From Chrysomallon squamiferum (lineage: Eukaryota > Mollusca > Gastropoda > Neomphalida > Peltospiridae), in the NCBI GenBank assembly GCA_012295275.1, contig CM022679.1, positions 29,675,164 through 29,739,163 on the forward strand: a DNA stretch of 64,000 bases, read 5' to 3'. Position numbers and translations under genes: made by a program. Position 1 is the first letter of the stretch, and each line of letters starts with the position of its first letter. Shown one piece after another: positions 34,444-48,758 of the stretch. The notes under the pieces were generated by a model. That model was not told the origin of the DNA. It was given only the letters and a program-made list of their open reading frames with translations, and searched no databases.

Positions 34444-37400
34444 TATTAATGTTTTTAATATTCAGTTTATTGAAGACTTAACAAGAAAATTCATTGCTTT
34501 GATAACGTCACCTGTCTTCACTTAGCTTGTTTGTCGTTACTTTTAATTTATTAGCTAATTAACGGTTGTGTTTTATTAGCTGGGTAACAGCTAAGCAAGC
34601 TGACATCTTGGACTTGTTGTATTGGTACTGGTAGTGACTGGCTGGGTGCTGTAATCAAAAGCCATGTGTCTGTCAGTGGGGTGCCTCATTCCACCTGAAG
34701 CAAAGACACTTGTTATTAATCTCAGCATTGCTCTTACATCACACACAATTAGCAGAACTGCTTTCCTTGCTGAACCATGCTTGTGTACAAAAATTAAAGA
34801 GGATAGGACAAAAAATAATAATAATAAACAAAAATATCTAAATATATCCAAAATATAAAGAAATGTATAAATATTTTGAGGAGAAAAAGGAGAAGATAAA
34901 AAAAAAAAAAAAAGATAAATAAACATGTTTTATCTTTATTTAAACCTCTTTTGGTATCTCTCTCTCTCGTTATTGATATTATATATACTGCATTTCATTT
35001 TGTAACTGATCCATCATTATATCAAGTCTTTCTTTTTCATTTTATAAATCATACAGATTTTTATGAAATTTCTTTTTTTATTTGCGTTTTTTTTTTTTTT
35101 TTAAATACTTAAACATAGTTCATTTATTAGTAATGTTAAGTATTAAAACCTACTTTTGTTTCAGTTTTACATAAAAAAAAAAAAAATTCAACCTGTTGTT
35201 TCTGAACCAGGATGTTTGTGTATATTAAATAAAAAATAGATCATGACCTGTAAGTCCTATGTACTAGAAAATCATCAAGGATGAGCTTCTATAGCCAGAG
35301 GGTTTAACATGAACAATGAAAAGAGTTTATATTACAGTGTCGAGATAACATGATATTTACTGTCATGTCAAAACAGTGAACTAGGATTACACTTTAAACT
35401 GGATATCATATTAATATGCATTCTAATGAAAAGGTAAATTAATTAGTTCAGTTGCTGTTTTAAATGTTCAGTCAAGTGCATTTTTTAAAGGTAAAATTTG
35501 ATATTTAGAATGTTGAGCGTGTTTTGAGACTAAGATAATTTTCAATCAAATACATTTTGTTTACTGGTAAATGCTACCTTTTAACTGATTATGCTTTAAT
35601 ATTATAAATTTATCAGTTTGATTTCATTTTGAGCACATCTTTTTTGGATGCACTTGTTTCTGAATACATTTTTCATAGATCAGTCTTGATGTTAATGTAC
35701 TCTTAAACTTCACTTTATTTTTGTTGATTGGTTTTGTCTTTTATGGATTTTTAAGTTTTGTTGTTATGGTTCCATTCAGTGATTTTCCTATAAAAGTGAA
35801 AGTATGTCAATCATTGCCTTTTGTACAGTTTTTAATGGCTCAGAGGAAATAACCTATTGGATATCATGAATAATTAATCTGTTACAGCTATTCTTGTGTT
35901 GGATTCCTTTCTTTTTGTCAAGTCTGCAGAACTGTAAGGATATTTTTAGCTTGGTAGTGAAAGTACAAAGCTTCAAAAATTGAATTTTTCAGTATATAAT
36001 ATCTATTTTTTATTTGTTCATTGTTCAGAAGAGAAAGGAAAACAATATTGGCTTTTTCTTTCATTTGTTTGAAAACAAGTATAAAAAATGGGGTGGGACC
36101 CTCTTACAAATTGTTTACAGCATATAAATCAGTAAATTTAGTCTAGTTACTAGTAAGCACACCAGACTTTATATATATATTTACTGATAACTTAATTATT
36201 TCCATACAGAATCAATATTTCTTCTTAATTTAATAATAATGTATTTTAGTATTGTTACGTGTAGGTTCATCTTTGGCATTACAGTTAAGCACCACAAGAA
36301 GAAATACTTTTTGTAATTTGTGTTGTGTTTGCCCACACAGTAGCAGTCTCTGCTGACTAACACAAAGAGATCGCAGAAGGTTCTGTAGAGAACTCAGTTT
36401 GACATTAAGAGTTATTTCAGAAGACAGTAATGGGTTGGAGAGAACATATATACGATGTATTGCTAATTCTGTGCCTTTCTTTTAATGTTTCACGACATTC
36501 TGAATGCAGTTAAAACCAACTTGATTAAACAGATAATCAACCCTGACACACATCCTTGACAAGCTTTGTAAGTCATCCATACCTGGAGGAACAAAGTTGA
36601 ACAGGCCAAAATGATTAATTATTAATTTGTGTGGTTAAAAACAAATTATTTGTTTTAAGTAATTGCTAAAGCCTTACTCTTGATACCTAACACATTAACT
36701 TTATTATGAGTAGGAAAAAAAAGGCATTTAAAATAGGCTTAAGCAATATTTTTTTTTCTGCAGTATTTCTTATTTTATGTATTTAATTCATAGCCAGTGT
36801 CAGTTTATTTACTGCAGGTATAATTTGGATGAACATTTATGATGAATTGTTTTAGAACTGCTGTTAAAATGGTATTTAAAAACTACTAAGTTATGTTATT
36901 ACTACTGTAACTTGTGAAAGGTTAAAAAAGATAATGTTTATGCATTTTGACAGTGTTACATCTATAATATTGTTTATTATTGTTTATAAGCCAAAGCAGG
37001 AAGAATTAAAAAGTCTGCAGGTGCATACATACATGCTGTGTCTAAAATAATTTCTTTTTTTTGTTGTCGAAGATAATTTGTGTTAATAACATTCAGTTCA
37101 TTGAACTTTGCTCATTTTCCCTTTGAAAACTGTAGTCTTTAAAAAAATAAAAATACAAAAAAAAAGAAGAAGAGGAATGTTTGGTTTTATCTTCTTGCAT
37201 GCTGATTGAAAAAGCACTTGGAAACCTTATGTCTGTTGTGTGTTTACATTTCTCTTGGGCTGTCATGTAGGCTTGGTCATCTTTACAGCTGCGGAAAAGC
37301 TCATTCTGTATACAAAACACACACCTAGTAATAACTGCAAGCCAGTGAAACAACATGACACACTTACAAAACTCCTTACTTTGTATTTGATTTGATACAT

Positions 37401-38934
37401 GATTTCATAAGACAGTTCAAGCCAGAATATTGACCTTCTGTTTTTAAACTGACACAGCAACCATAATGTTACAACTTCTTCTCTGCCTAGGCAAAGAGCC
37501 TGCCATGTAGCATGTTACACTGAAAAGCAGATGATAACCAGGCAGCACACTGGACTGATCAAAATGTGAGGTAATAAACAGGAAATTCTGTTACAACTCA
37601 GTATATTGTAACTGTTAAGCTGTCACTACAGATTAAGAAACAGTTCAGAATATTAGTCACTAGAAGTTAATGGGTGCACTTAGAATGATCTTCATGTTGA
37701 AGTCCAGTGTGTTGACTGACTGCTGATTGTTAACACACACCACTGAACTTGTTTATGTATACAAGTAACCTTTTTGTTCAAAGGTTTGCAGCAGGCGGAG
37801 CGTGTTGTATGAACCACACATTCCAGTTCTGTAAAACAGCTGGCAGCTTCTTCCACCTCCTCTCTACTGATGGCTACTTCCAGGAACATTTCAATAAATT
37901 AACCAAGCCACGAATTTCCATTCATTAAAAACAGCAGTAGAATGTATCCATAATCACACCCCATATCTCTGTCAACCAAGATCAAACCTGCCACAGTACC
38001 TGACACCATCAGCAGTTACATTTTTACTTTATTCTTGCCAGACTTTTTTTTTTTCATTTTTTTTTTTCAAAAAGCTAAAGCTGTTTGGAAAATACATCAG
38101 CAGTTTAAAAAAAAATTAAACACTATCAGTAAAGTGATACTGGATAATCTCATACGGGAGAGAAGATTATCTTGCAGAGGCTATCAGATTATCTCTGTTG
38201 TCTGGTGGAGGGATACAGGGTTTATCTCGCAGGAGATGTAAATTGTGGAAAGTAAAGCTCATGATTAATGGTTTTATTTAATTCCATTATCGTGTCTGCA
38301 CAGCGCCCAGGTGTTAAACAGTTTAGAAATGTTTCCATGGAGATAATTAGATTGGTCAGATAATAGGAATGTGAAGACGAGTAAAGTAGAAATGTGTGAA
38401 ATGTTTACTGATGAATTAAAAAAATGAGGAGGAGGACAGAAAATAAAGGAAACATAAATAAAGATGTAACTTTTTTTTTTTAAATATATTATTTAGAACT
38501 TGCAGATCAGCATCAGTTACATGTTGAATAGGTGAATTAGAAGTTGTGTTAGTGTTGTAACAGTAGCATATGTAATTAACCTTGCTACAGTAGTTGCAGT
38601 TAGTTATCATCACAGTAGTTGTGGTCAATAGTAACCCAATTAGAGCAGTATTAAAACTGAAATACATAGTAGTGTTAGTAATAGTGGTCAAATTACAGAG
38701 GTCACTTCTAGTGATGGTGTTAACAGGAGGAGTAGAAAGTATCATTTGAGGTTGTAGTAAAACTAGCTGTAGCAGTATAATTATAGTTTATCTACAAACA
38801 AGATAGTATTTATTGTAATAAGCCTTGGAACAAACTAACATGAATCCAAGAATAGTTTTTTAACACTTGTACATGATTACTGTAGTAGAAGAATAGTTTT
38901 TTAACATTAAAGGCATATTGTCATAGTAGTAGTG

Positions 38935-39490
38935 GTAGTAGTAGCATTCAAGATTATTCATGTGGTTGTAGTAGTAGTAGTAGTAGAATTTTTTGGTTCA
39001 AGGCACCATTAGTATGGTCATGGTAGTAGTAGTATAGTAGCATAACTAGTAATTTTGGTTCAAGGCACCATTAAATGGGTCATGGTTGTATTGTCATAGT
39101 AATTTTGGTTCAAGGCACCATTACATGCATGGTAGTAGTAGTAGTAGTAGTAGTAGTAGCATAACTAGTAATTTTGGTTCAAGGCACCATTACATTATTC
39201 ATGGTTGTAGTAGTAGTCATAGTAGTTAATTTTGGTTCAAGGCACCATTACATGCATGTGGTCATGGTTGTAGTAGTAGTAGTAGTAGCATAACTAGTAA
39301 TTTTGGTTCAAGGCACCATTACATGCATATGGTCATGGTTGTAGTAGTAGTCATAGTAGCATAACTAGTAATTTTGGTTCAAGGCACCATTACATGCATG
39401 TGGTCATGGTTGTAGTAGTAGTCATAGTAGCATAACTAGTAATTTTGGTTCACGGCACCATTACATGCATGTGGTCATGGTTGTAGTAGG
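38935..39490. repeat. 50-70-bp minisatellite with TAG microsatellite core, 8 copies
   Basis: AATTTTGGTTCAAGGCACCA recurs at about 38990, 39050, 39102, 39171, 39232, 39299, 39370 and 39441. Between the copies lie TTACATGCATGTGGTCATGG and variable (TAG)n with CATAACTAGT. A nested microsatellite varies in length inside each unit. Confidence 0.93.
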
Positions 39491-40015
39491 AGCAGTGTTG
39501 ATTTATTGGTATTTCCAAAGACTTAGCAGAGATCTGTACCGAAGCCGATGCAGTTTTAAGACGCATTTTTTTCCTCTCTTAACGAAGAAGATTGCAGCAG
39601 ACTGTGGGTGTGCAAGTGTCAGAGCCAAGCTGAAAGTGTCCTTGATGTGTTTATATAAACTTTATCAGTCGACTGTGCAAATCTTATCTCGCACAGTGGT
39701 GTGTGTGGGACTTGGAAACACGTTATCTGTGAAACTGTCACACACTGTTACATAGCAGTAGTTAAACAAGTGACAGGACTGGCGAGCTTTCCACTTGATT
39801 CCCAGTCCTATCCTCCTTCACGTGTACAGTGTGATGATAACACACTTACAGAGATACGGCTTTGCCTCCTTGGTGCATCAGTTTTAAAAATGGGATTATG
39901 TGCTGAGTTAGGATGGGCTGGTTACACACTGAAATATGTCGGTGATAGAAATTTAATTAGTTTTTGAAAAAACTGAGAGGTAGCTGAATCGAATACTGCC
40001 AGCTACTGATATTTG

Positions 40016-40017
<2 letters not shown>

Positions 40018-40070
<53 letters not shown>
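40018..40070. repeat. (TTA)n microsatellite
   Basis: About 17 TTA units, followed shortly by (CA)n at 40099-40128. Confidence 0.95.
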
Positions 40071-40071
<1 letters not shown>

Positions 40072-40099
40072 GCACTTAAGACCTAGCTCTAACCCTTCA

Positions 40100-40134
<35 letters not shown>

Positions 40135-40773
40135 CATACATATATAATATCAGTGGATTGATAGATATATAGACAAACAGACCAGTGTTAATCATTCAAG
40201 AGGGAGAAAGAGAAGAAAGCTAAAAATAAATGATACACAAACAATTCATTTGCTAATGACACATTTAAAACAGTTCAGTCACAGCAGGTTACACATCATT
40301 ACAGTTAAAATCTGTTAGTTTTTCTCCTCTTATTCACAGCTGGCAGCTTGTACACACACACACACAGACTAATGTAATTAAGAATAAAATCTAATGGACA
40401 TGATTCAGCGGTAACAGAAGCAGTGGTAATGATCTAATGTTAAACCAGCCCTTCTGTTGTGTAACAACATTACCTCATTCTGTAAGAGCCTTCCAGGAGA
40501 GATTCCTGTTGATTATCTAAGAGTAATTTGCACATGAATTAGCAGTGCTTATCACATGGCCTGTGGTGCATGCCCTGCGCAGTGTGGCCAGATATCAAAC
40601 ACGTTTAAATGATCATCTGTGATCTTTAATTATCACCTAGGTGCTTAGACAGGCAGGAGGCTTTCCTTTAGTTTCCTTTCATCTTCTGTTCTCGTTTTTA
40701 ATTATTTTGTTTTTTAGTTTTTATATCTTAGTTTTTTATGTGAGTTTGTTTGTTTTCATTCATTCATTCTTTC

Positions 40774-40793
40774 TTTCTTTCTTTTTTCTTCTT

Positions 40794-40824
<31 letters not shown>

Positions 40825-40860
40825 TTATTATCATTATTATTATTATTATCAATATTATTA
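40774..40860. repeat. (TTC)n/(TTA)n compound repeat
   Basis: CTTT, then (CTT)10, then ATTATT repeats. Confidence 0.9.
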
Positions 40861-41554
40861 TTTAGCTTTGTATTAATGAAATTAGTGAAGGATTTGGAGT
40901 ATTTGACTCAGTCTGGTCAGGTGTTTTCGTCTGTTACATTTTTGCTAAATAAAATATTTTTGGCTTGTTAGATTAGTCATTTATCATTAAATGAAATAAA
41001 AATTTAAAAAAATTAATTATTTGGAAGCATCTGTAATATATTTAAGCTGTTAGTGTTACAGCAGGTAAAATTCTGTGTCTTTAATAAACAGGTGTCAAAA
41101 AGATTTAAGAAAAATTGACTTTGAAGTGATGTGTACTTCTGTAGAAGATTTATATATTTTTTTCTTTTCTTTTCTTTTTTTTTGTTTCTTCACAAACTCA
41201 AAAATAATTAAAGTATGGATTAAAAGTAATTACATTTTAACTCACCTTTTCTTAGAAACATGTTTTGATGTATTTTTATTTTAAAATACTTTTTTTTAAT
41301 TATATTTTTGTTTTTTGATTTTTCTTTTTTAAGGTTAATGTTTAATGTGGCATTTAGAAGTGTAAAATTTCAGAGATAAGTGTAAGACAGACTTTCAGTC
41401 AGTGATATCATCTCAGTTTGTCTCGGTTCTTTTCATGTCAGCCTCAAGTTCTTTTTGTCAAAAGACTGGTTTCTTTGAAGAAATTCTGGTTGTGTTGATA
41501 TATATTATTCTCTCTGTCTCTCTCTGTCTCTCTCTCTCTCTCTCTGAATTATTA

Positions 41555-41965
41555 TTATTATTATTCACCTATAAACTGTAGAGTGAAAAATTGTTGTTTT
41601 TTTTTGTTTTTTTTTTTTTTTTTTTTTCTTCACCTGTGGCTGTGCTTTTGATTGTTTTTCTTTTCTGCTTCCTCCCCCTTCACTCATCTGCTGTAGAGTG
41701 AAAGTCTGTTCTTTTTCCTCTTCGTCTGTCTATTGTGTTCATTTTTCTTCTCTCTTTTTTTCCGTCATCTATGAGTTGTAGAGTGAAAAATTGTATTTTT
41801 TCACCCTTTTGAATGTTTTTTTTTTTTTATTATTATTATTTTTTTTTCTTCACCTATCAGCTATAGAGTAAAAGACTGTTCTTTTTCCTCTCCTTCTGAC
41901 TATTTTTTTTTTTTCTATTTTTTTTTTTTTTTTGGTTTTTTCTTCACCTATGGTCTGTTGAGTGA
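41555..41965. repeat. Degenerate ~100-bp T-rich tandem repeat
   Basis: CTTCACCTAT or a variant, then CTGTAGAGTGAAA and TCTTTTTCCTCT, recurs at about 41566, 41630, 41760, 41850 and 41942. Poly-T runs of differing length separate the copies. Confidence 0.65.
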
Positions 41966-44094
41966 GTAATGTATTGTGACTGAAAGGTAGCTGTTGTTTA
42001 CTGGCAGGAAGAGGATCTAATCTGCCAGCTTATTAACCTGTAACCTCTGAAACATCTGGCCGTGTGTACGTCCATCCATCAGACTTGGCAATTTTCTGCT
42101 GGACAGGGCAGATGATAATCTGAACAGTAGCCCATGTAGTGATAATGGGTTCAAAGACACCGCAGTCAGCAATGTGTACCCGAAGTGAATGTAGTCGGTA
42201 ATAAAAACAAGGAATTCAAACACAGAGTAACTGTAATAAAAGAAATATATTTTATTTGAACCGTTGCAGACTTTCTGTTGGAAGAAGAAATAAAAAACAT
42301 TTTTAGAATGAGAGGTTTTGATCTCAAAGAGAACTCAATTACCAAAAAAAAAAAAAGAAAAAGTAGATAATTAATATTATCTTTGATAACAACTGTTGAG
42401 GATACAGGCATTTCAAGACCAGAATTGTTTGGTGTTTTTTTTTTATAATGTTTTATAATTTTAATTTTTTTTTTATTTATTATTATTATTATTAAAATAT
42501 TTTTTTTTTTTTGGAAGCATCTGATAAAGTTGTTTATTATCCCCAAGCACCAAGTCAGCTTTTGTTACAAAATGGAATCAGTTTTCTTCTCTGTTTTCTC
42601 TCCTACTCTCTTACTTCTCTGATGTGTGTGGAATCCATAATCACAAATGGAATTACAAGTAATAACAATCAAATGTGACAGATATTGCAAAGATTACATT
42701 TTTATGCTGATTTAGATTGTTTCATAGATTCTTCCCATTGCAAAAAGTGCTCCAGTACTGATTTATCAGTGGCATCCAGTTTTGATTTGCTTCTATAGGA
42801 AAGTTTTGTGTAAAAAATAAAAATAAATTATTGTTGTTATTTCATGAGAGATTATGAATGGCATTAGTTCAGATCACTTGTATGTTTATAAAAACTGACG
42901 TTTAATATTTATTAATAATATTAAAATGTGATGCAGCACAATTAATTATTCATCCTAATCTTTTGCAGTAGCTGTTATATATCACATTATTCATTTAAAA
43001 GAGGTGTACAATTTACATTTATAAATACATATTTTTTCAGACACCAAAATGTGATTTGAAACCATCATTTTGAGATAGCCGTAAAAATATTAAACACTTA
43101 AGTTGACTGAGATCTATATAGAGAAAAGAGTACATTGTCTAGTACAGACATCTTTATAGATCAGTGTTCTCTTTCTTCTTGTATTAAATACTCTCATTTT
43201 AAAGGTCATATCTTGTCAATGGGGCATCATTTCACCTTCTTTACAGCAGACACAGTGCGCTAATGCATTCCGTATACGTAACGAGTTTAAAATGTGATTT
43301 ATTACCATCTTGCACTCTGTAGTATATCTTCCTTCCGAAGTTTGATCATCACATTGATATTCACGCATTTGTAAACAAAATCTCTTCTGTTTGGATTCTT
43401 TTGCTTTATTTTTATTTTTATTTTTTTGCCATCTCTCTGTTTTTGTTTTCCTGTTCTTGCCAGCTGTAGGGGAGATTTGGGATGTTTTTGATGAAAACAC
43501 GAAATGGGTCGAATGATCTTTGATTGAGGTCATGAAGACTCTTGAAACAGCTTGTCCAGTTTTGATATACAGCTGAGATTCTTGTGTTCTCAGTGAGCTC
43601 TTCCAAATGTCTCTCGCATACTTGCGTGGGTAATTCGGTCAGTTGTATGCTTGACCAGACCTGCACAAAACAGATGTCTGACTCACTGGAGAATGTGTTT
43701 ACATCCACCTTGAATCAAAATACATGTTATCCTTTTTTTTCTCTCTCTGTTATGATGAGCACCAGCGTTGACTCACTGCTTATCTGAGTTTGAAATGTTT
43801 GTAATTCCAAGATTATTAACATACATGTATATTGTTTGTTTCTTCTTTTAAAGGTTATGGTTATTGAATCTTTTTATTAGTTTATTTTTCACTTTTTTTT
43901 TTTTTTTTAAAGTAAAGTGTCAGAATTAGTCAGTTTTAATCTTTTACTCTTTACAAGAATTCTTGACAATATTAATTTTTGTTAAATTAATATTTTTACA
44001 TTTTTTAAATTTATTATATAGATTTCATTAAGAATATTTATTTTTTAAGAAGAATGACTTTTACATTCTTTTTCAAGTTTTTTCTTTTTGTAAA

Positions 44095-44425
44095 AAAAAC
44101 CCACACAAATCTTCACGTTTATCTTAAAATCCACATCATAATGCAATAATTTGATTGCTTATACTAAAAACATTATTATGTGTTTTGCACCAGAACATTT
44201 TCCTATATATACAATGACAACAACAAACAGATAAGAAACCGAGATGAGTTATTTATGTTTTAAAAAAACCATCACATTTATCTCAAAATCTACTTCATAA
44301 CACAATAATTTGATTACTTGTTCTAAAAAAAAAAAAAAAAATGTATTACATGCTTTTGCACCAGTTCATTTGGGGATATTAATAAGAACTACAAACAGAG
44401 GAGAAACCGAGATAAGTTGTTTAAT
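44095..44425. repeat. ~165-bp diverged tandem duplication
   Basis: The left copy has AATTTGATTGCTTATACTAA, TTTTGCACCAG and AAGAAACCGAGATGAG. The right copy has AATTTGATTACTTGTTCTAA, TTTTGCACCAG and GAGAAACCGAGATAAG in the same order. Confidence 0.8.
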
Positions 44426-44654
44426 CTAGTTTTGATGAGGGTAAAGAAACATATCATGTCTCAGAGGTTCACCTTAGCAGTTCACCTGTAGGAACAAAAC
44501 AGGTGTTCTGACTAATGCAGCAGGTATCTCGCAGAGCAGTACAGTTAGGTTGCATCACAGATCAGCTGTAGTATCATAAACAAATACCAGAGTTGTATGA
44601 GGGGGAGGAAGAATATGAATAACACCTGATTAATGCTGCTGGATTTAAAAGAAT

Positions 44655-44815
44655 CTGAATATTTCGAAATGATGTTTGCTTCCAAAAGTTGTTTTTAAAA
44701 TTACCTTTTGCGAATTGGAATTTTGAAAATTTTGGAATGATGTTTGGTACCAAAAGTTGCTTTTGAAATTACCTTTTGTGAATTAGAATTTTTGTGAATT
44801 ATTTTTATTTTGGGG
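44655..44815. repeat. ~70-bp tandem repeat, 2 copies plus
   Basis: AATGATGTTTG, CCAAAAGTTG, AAATTACCTTTTG and GAATT recur in order at about 44668 and 44738. Confidence 0.75.
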
Positions 44816-45961
44816 AAAAAAAAAGGTCGCTTTTAATAATTATCTTTTTCAGAAAACTGAAGCAGTGAAAAAGTTATTATTATGGGATGTGTGTTAAAAA
44901 AATATTGTAGATGCAGTAAGTGACTAATGAATGTTTGGATGTAAATGTACTGTAATTAAAATTTATCATGTGTTTAGAAGACCAAAAACATAAAGCAGAG
45001 AAAAAGAAAAGAAAAAAAAAGTTATAAATAAAAAGAAGAAAAAACGTTATGCCTAATTAATGATGAACTCTTCCACAGTTGATTACTATGTTTGAATCTA
45101 AAAGATAATTAAAGATAATGAAAATTACTTAGCTTCCAAGAAGAGAAACAAAATAAAGAAATAAACTAAATAAATAACAAATTTAATAATAAAATAAATA
45201 AATAGTTAAAAATTAAAAAAATATAATTATTTATTTGTTTGTCATTTGTAAAATGTATTGTAATTAAAATTAAAAGTAATTATTGAAAGATGTTTAAAAA
45301 GTGAAAAAAAGAAGAAGTTTGAAGTGCATTATTAATACCTTCATTAGGATTTTATGAAATATAATTTCCTGATTTTTTCTAGTATTTGTGGTTGCTGCTT
45401 CTAAAATAGTATCTTCTAATGGTTAATAATAATAACAATAATAATAGTAATAATAATAATGATGATGATGATGATGATCTTTTGCAATTAATGGGGATTT
45501 TTTTATGTAAGTGTAAAAACACTGGGTTCAAGCAGTGAAATGCTGATTGAAATCAGAATTAATCAGAATGGCAGAAAATTACTTCTGGTTCCAGATACGC
45601 TTTTAAATTGTCTTTTTTTTTAAATAGTGGATCTTCTGTTAAATATTAGACTGATGGAATAGTTAATTATATATTAATGTATTCCCAAATTTCTTAAAAG
45701 TATCTACAGAATGATGGCATGACAAGATATGTATTGATATTTTAGAATTTAATTTCACAATATTATTTTAAATTTCTTACTTTGCAAATCGATTATTTAC
45801 ATCATTTATTAACAAAATAAATTGATAATTATCATAATAATAATATAAATTTGAAAAAGAAAAAGAAAAAAGGAACCTTTCACAAACGAGTATTCAGTGA
45901 TTTTTGTTTTACCATAAGAGACTTTATTTTCACTCATTCTCTCATTCATTCTCACTCTCAT

Positions 45962-45967
<6 letters not shown>

Positions 45968-46017
<50 letters not shown>
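45968..46017. repeat. (CT)n microsatellite
   Basis: About 24 CT units. Confidence 0.95.
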
Positions 46018-46018
<1 letters not shown>

Positions 46019-46204
46019 GTCTCTGCTGTCTCTTGTCATTCTGTCATTATTTCTGTCCGTCTTTCTGATTTTTGCCTTTGAATTGCTCAGTTTGATTTAC
46101 AGACTGGAAGAAAGCCAGTCTGGTCTGAGATCGGTACAGTAAATATACTTCACCCAGTCTTAATTGTTTTGGCCACACAAATTAGCTTAACGAAAGTAAA
46201 GTGA

Positions 46205-46525
46205 GTTATTTCTTTGTACGACACTTAGTGGTTCAGCCTACCCCAGCGTGCTGGGAGAGTGCCAGGCCCTCAGCTAACAAGCTTTGACATTGCAGGATTC
46301 CTCGGCTCAATTCCGCAAGAATTCGGTCCGTCACACATTTGCAGTATTCCTTTACCATGTATACTTACATATTAATTGTTTACTTTCCTTCTCCTCCTCC
46401 CTTTTTTCAATAATTACATGTACATGCCTGTGTGCATGATTTGTTGATGTTTGCCAAACAATTCAGTGTTATCCAGCTGTAACACTCTGAAGAAAATAAA
46501 GCTGTTGTGTTGTTGTGGTGAATAA
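46205..46525 (+). mobile_element. Possible tRNA-derived SINE
   Basis: The left part, TTAGTGGTTCAGCCTAC, resembles a pol III A box, and GGCTCAATTCC at about 46305 resembles a B box. The segment ends AATAAAGCTGTTGTGTTGTT, a tail like the short repeats that end many invertebrate SINEs. No clear target-site duplication was found. The string GCTGGGAGAGTGCCAG inside it recurs at 58706, supporting a dispersed repeat. Assignment is tentative. Confidence 0.35.
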
Positions 46526-46775
46526 GAGAATTTATTATTATTTTTTTTTTTTTATGGCCGAAATTCCTCGTTATGATCCAGCTTTGCTTGTGTTGTGATA
46601 TGACTATGGGAGAAATGCATATAAAAATGATAGTTGTCTGTAAACTGTTTCTGTGAGGTACTGTTGTTCTGTGTCAGGGTTGTTCTCATTAAAATCATTG
46701 AAAATGTTTTATTAATCACTGATAATGACTTTTTAAATAATAAAGTTTAAAAAAAATAGAAAAAAAAGTGCTAGC

Positions 46776-46870
46776 TATCATAGTCAAAAAAAAAAATAAT
46801 AATAATAAGAAGAAGAAGAAGAAGAAGAAACAAATAAATCATAATAATAATTTTTTTTTTTGAAAATCTA
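46776..46870. repeat. A-rich AAT/AAG low-complexity tract
   Basis: Poly-A, (AAT)n, then (AAG)n in sequence. Confidence 0.85.
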
Positions 46871-48717
46871 AGATCAACAAAAACAAGAATAACAAATCTG
46901 ATAAAGACCCCTTCAAAACATCCTAGAAAAAATTGTATGATAAAAAAAAAAAAAAATAACAATGAAAAAACAGTAATAATACCAATAACAAATTTAAAAA
47001 TAATCTCTTAAAAGCAAAACACAAATGATAAGAATAATTTATATATACAAGTAACTAAGGAGGAAGTGTGTATCTAAAGTTATCAAGTCTTTATAGTTAT
47101 TTTATTAACCTGTGTCCGTCACAGCCAAAGAAAAAAGCACTCAATTTGACTTGTAAATATTTCACTGCATTGTAAAATACAACCATTTCTTTTCTCTCCT
47201 TCATTTATTATCACAACCTGTATCTTCACTCTCCAACATTTATTTGCATTAAGTACAAATTTATCATTTGTCTGTTTAGACCATCCATCCCCTATTTTCA
47301 GACTGAGGTCATTTTATTGCAGAAGCCAGATAAAGCCTCTGACATATTTATGAGACCGGTTTAAAAATATATTTAGTTTTTATTTGTTTTTTTTGTACTC
47401 TTTGCTACTCTGTTGTATAAGACTCAGTGTGTGATAACTTGAGATGTACTTCTTATCAGATTACTGTGACCTGTTCCTTTTTAGCTGTACTATTGGTGAC
47501 CAGTCAGGATAGTTGTTTTATTTTAGCCAGGATACTCCAGTGATTGTCCATAACCAGATGATTGTCATTTTGTGGTGTTTATAACTAGGTTGCTATTGTT
47601 AACTGTTATTTTGAGATGTTAATAGTAATATCATTTTACTGGTAAGGTTTGTGATGATTACAATGAAATGGTACTGGTCAGTTTATATTATTTACATGAA
47701 AGGTCATTTTGTAACGTTCATATTAATGGTCAGTTTTAGATGAATCAGAACCAGGCAATGATTCTGGTCAGAATGATATTTATGATGAGATAATCATAAT
47801 GTTTCTTGTCAAGTCTCTCATGTTGATAACAAGACAATAAGCAGGTTATGGAAACATTTGTTTCCTCAGCATGAAAAAAACCCATCCCAACCTGATAGGA
47901 AATCATTTGTCATGAACTTCATCAACCACTTACAGAACCCTGGCTGGAACGGGATAAAACTTGATAGGCATCCACTTCAGAGTTGTATAATGGCTCATAT
48001 AACAGCACGATTGATTGTGATGCAGGCAGCTCTTTGAAGTCACAGTTAATGTTCTGGTCCTGGGTTACAGAGTGAAGCACTTCACAGAGATATGTAGACT
48101 GTGTGGCCTGGAAAAGCCACAGGAAGACCCATCTTTTTACTACTGCTACTAACATTATGTAGTAAAGCATATAATCTGAAAGGTAGATCACTGTGAAACA
48201 GCAGTGTTTTGTACTTTTGAGCTGGTTATTGTTGTCATCTTGATAATAACAGCAAACCCTTTGCAGTAATTACCTCCAGTTATTAGTCAGAGAAACAAAA
48301 CAACTTGTTTGTGCTAGTGTCTAAATAAAGCAGTTGATAGTAGTAACAGACAGTAGTTTATTAGTCATAAAATCTACTCATTTTGTACTAGTGAACTAGT
48401 TGAAACAGTTGATGATAATAAAGTGTTGACTGTTCAGAAAGTACATGCTGTATTTATTAGTCTTTACAGTGCTATCAGTAGCCTCTGATTGCTCTTTTGT
48501 GATGTTGTTTGTGTGTTCTGTCAGAAAGTAAAATAAATTCCTTTTTTTAAGAGTTGTTATATAATTGGGATACTTTATTATCAGCTCATGTTGGTTTTCA
48601 GTAACTTGCACAATCACTTGCACCTTCATGGGTATATGTGAAATGTACTTTAACGTCTTTTTATTACTTCCAGTCTAAATTTTCTATAAACATTCCAGTT
48701 AGCATTCCAGTTTAAAA

Positions 48718-48719
<2 letters not shown>

Positions 48720-48754
<35 letters not shown>
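48720..48754. repeat. (AT)n microsatellite
   Basis: About 17 AT units. Confidence 0.95.
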
Positions 48755-48758
<4 letters not shown>

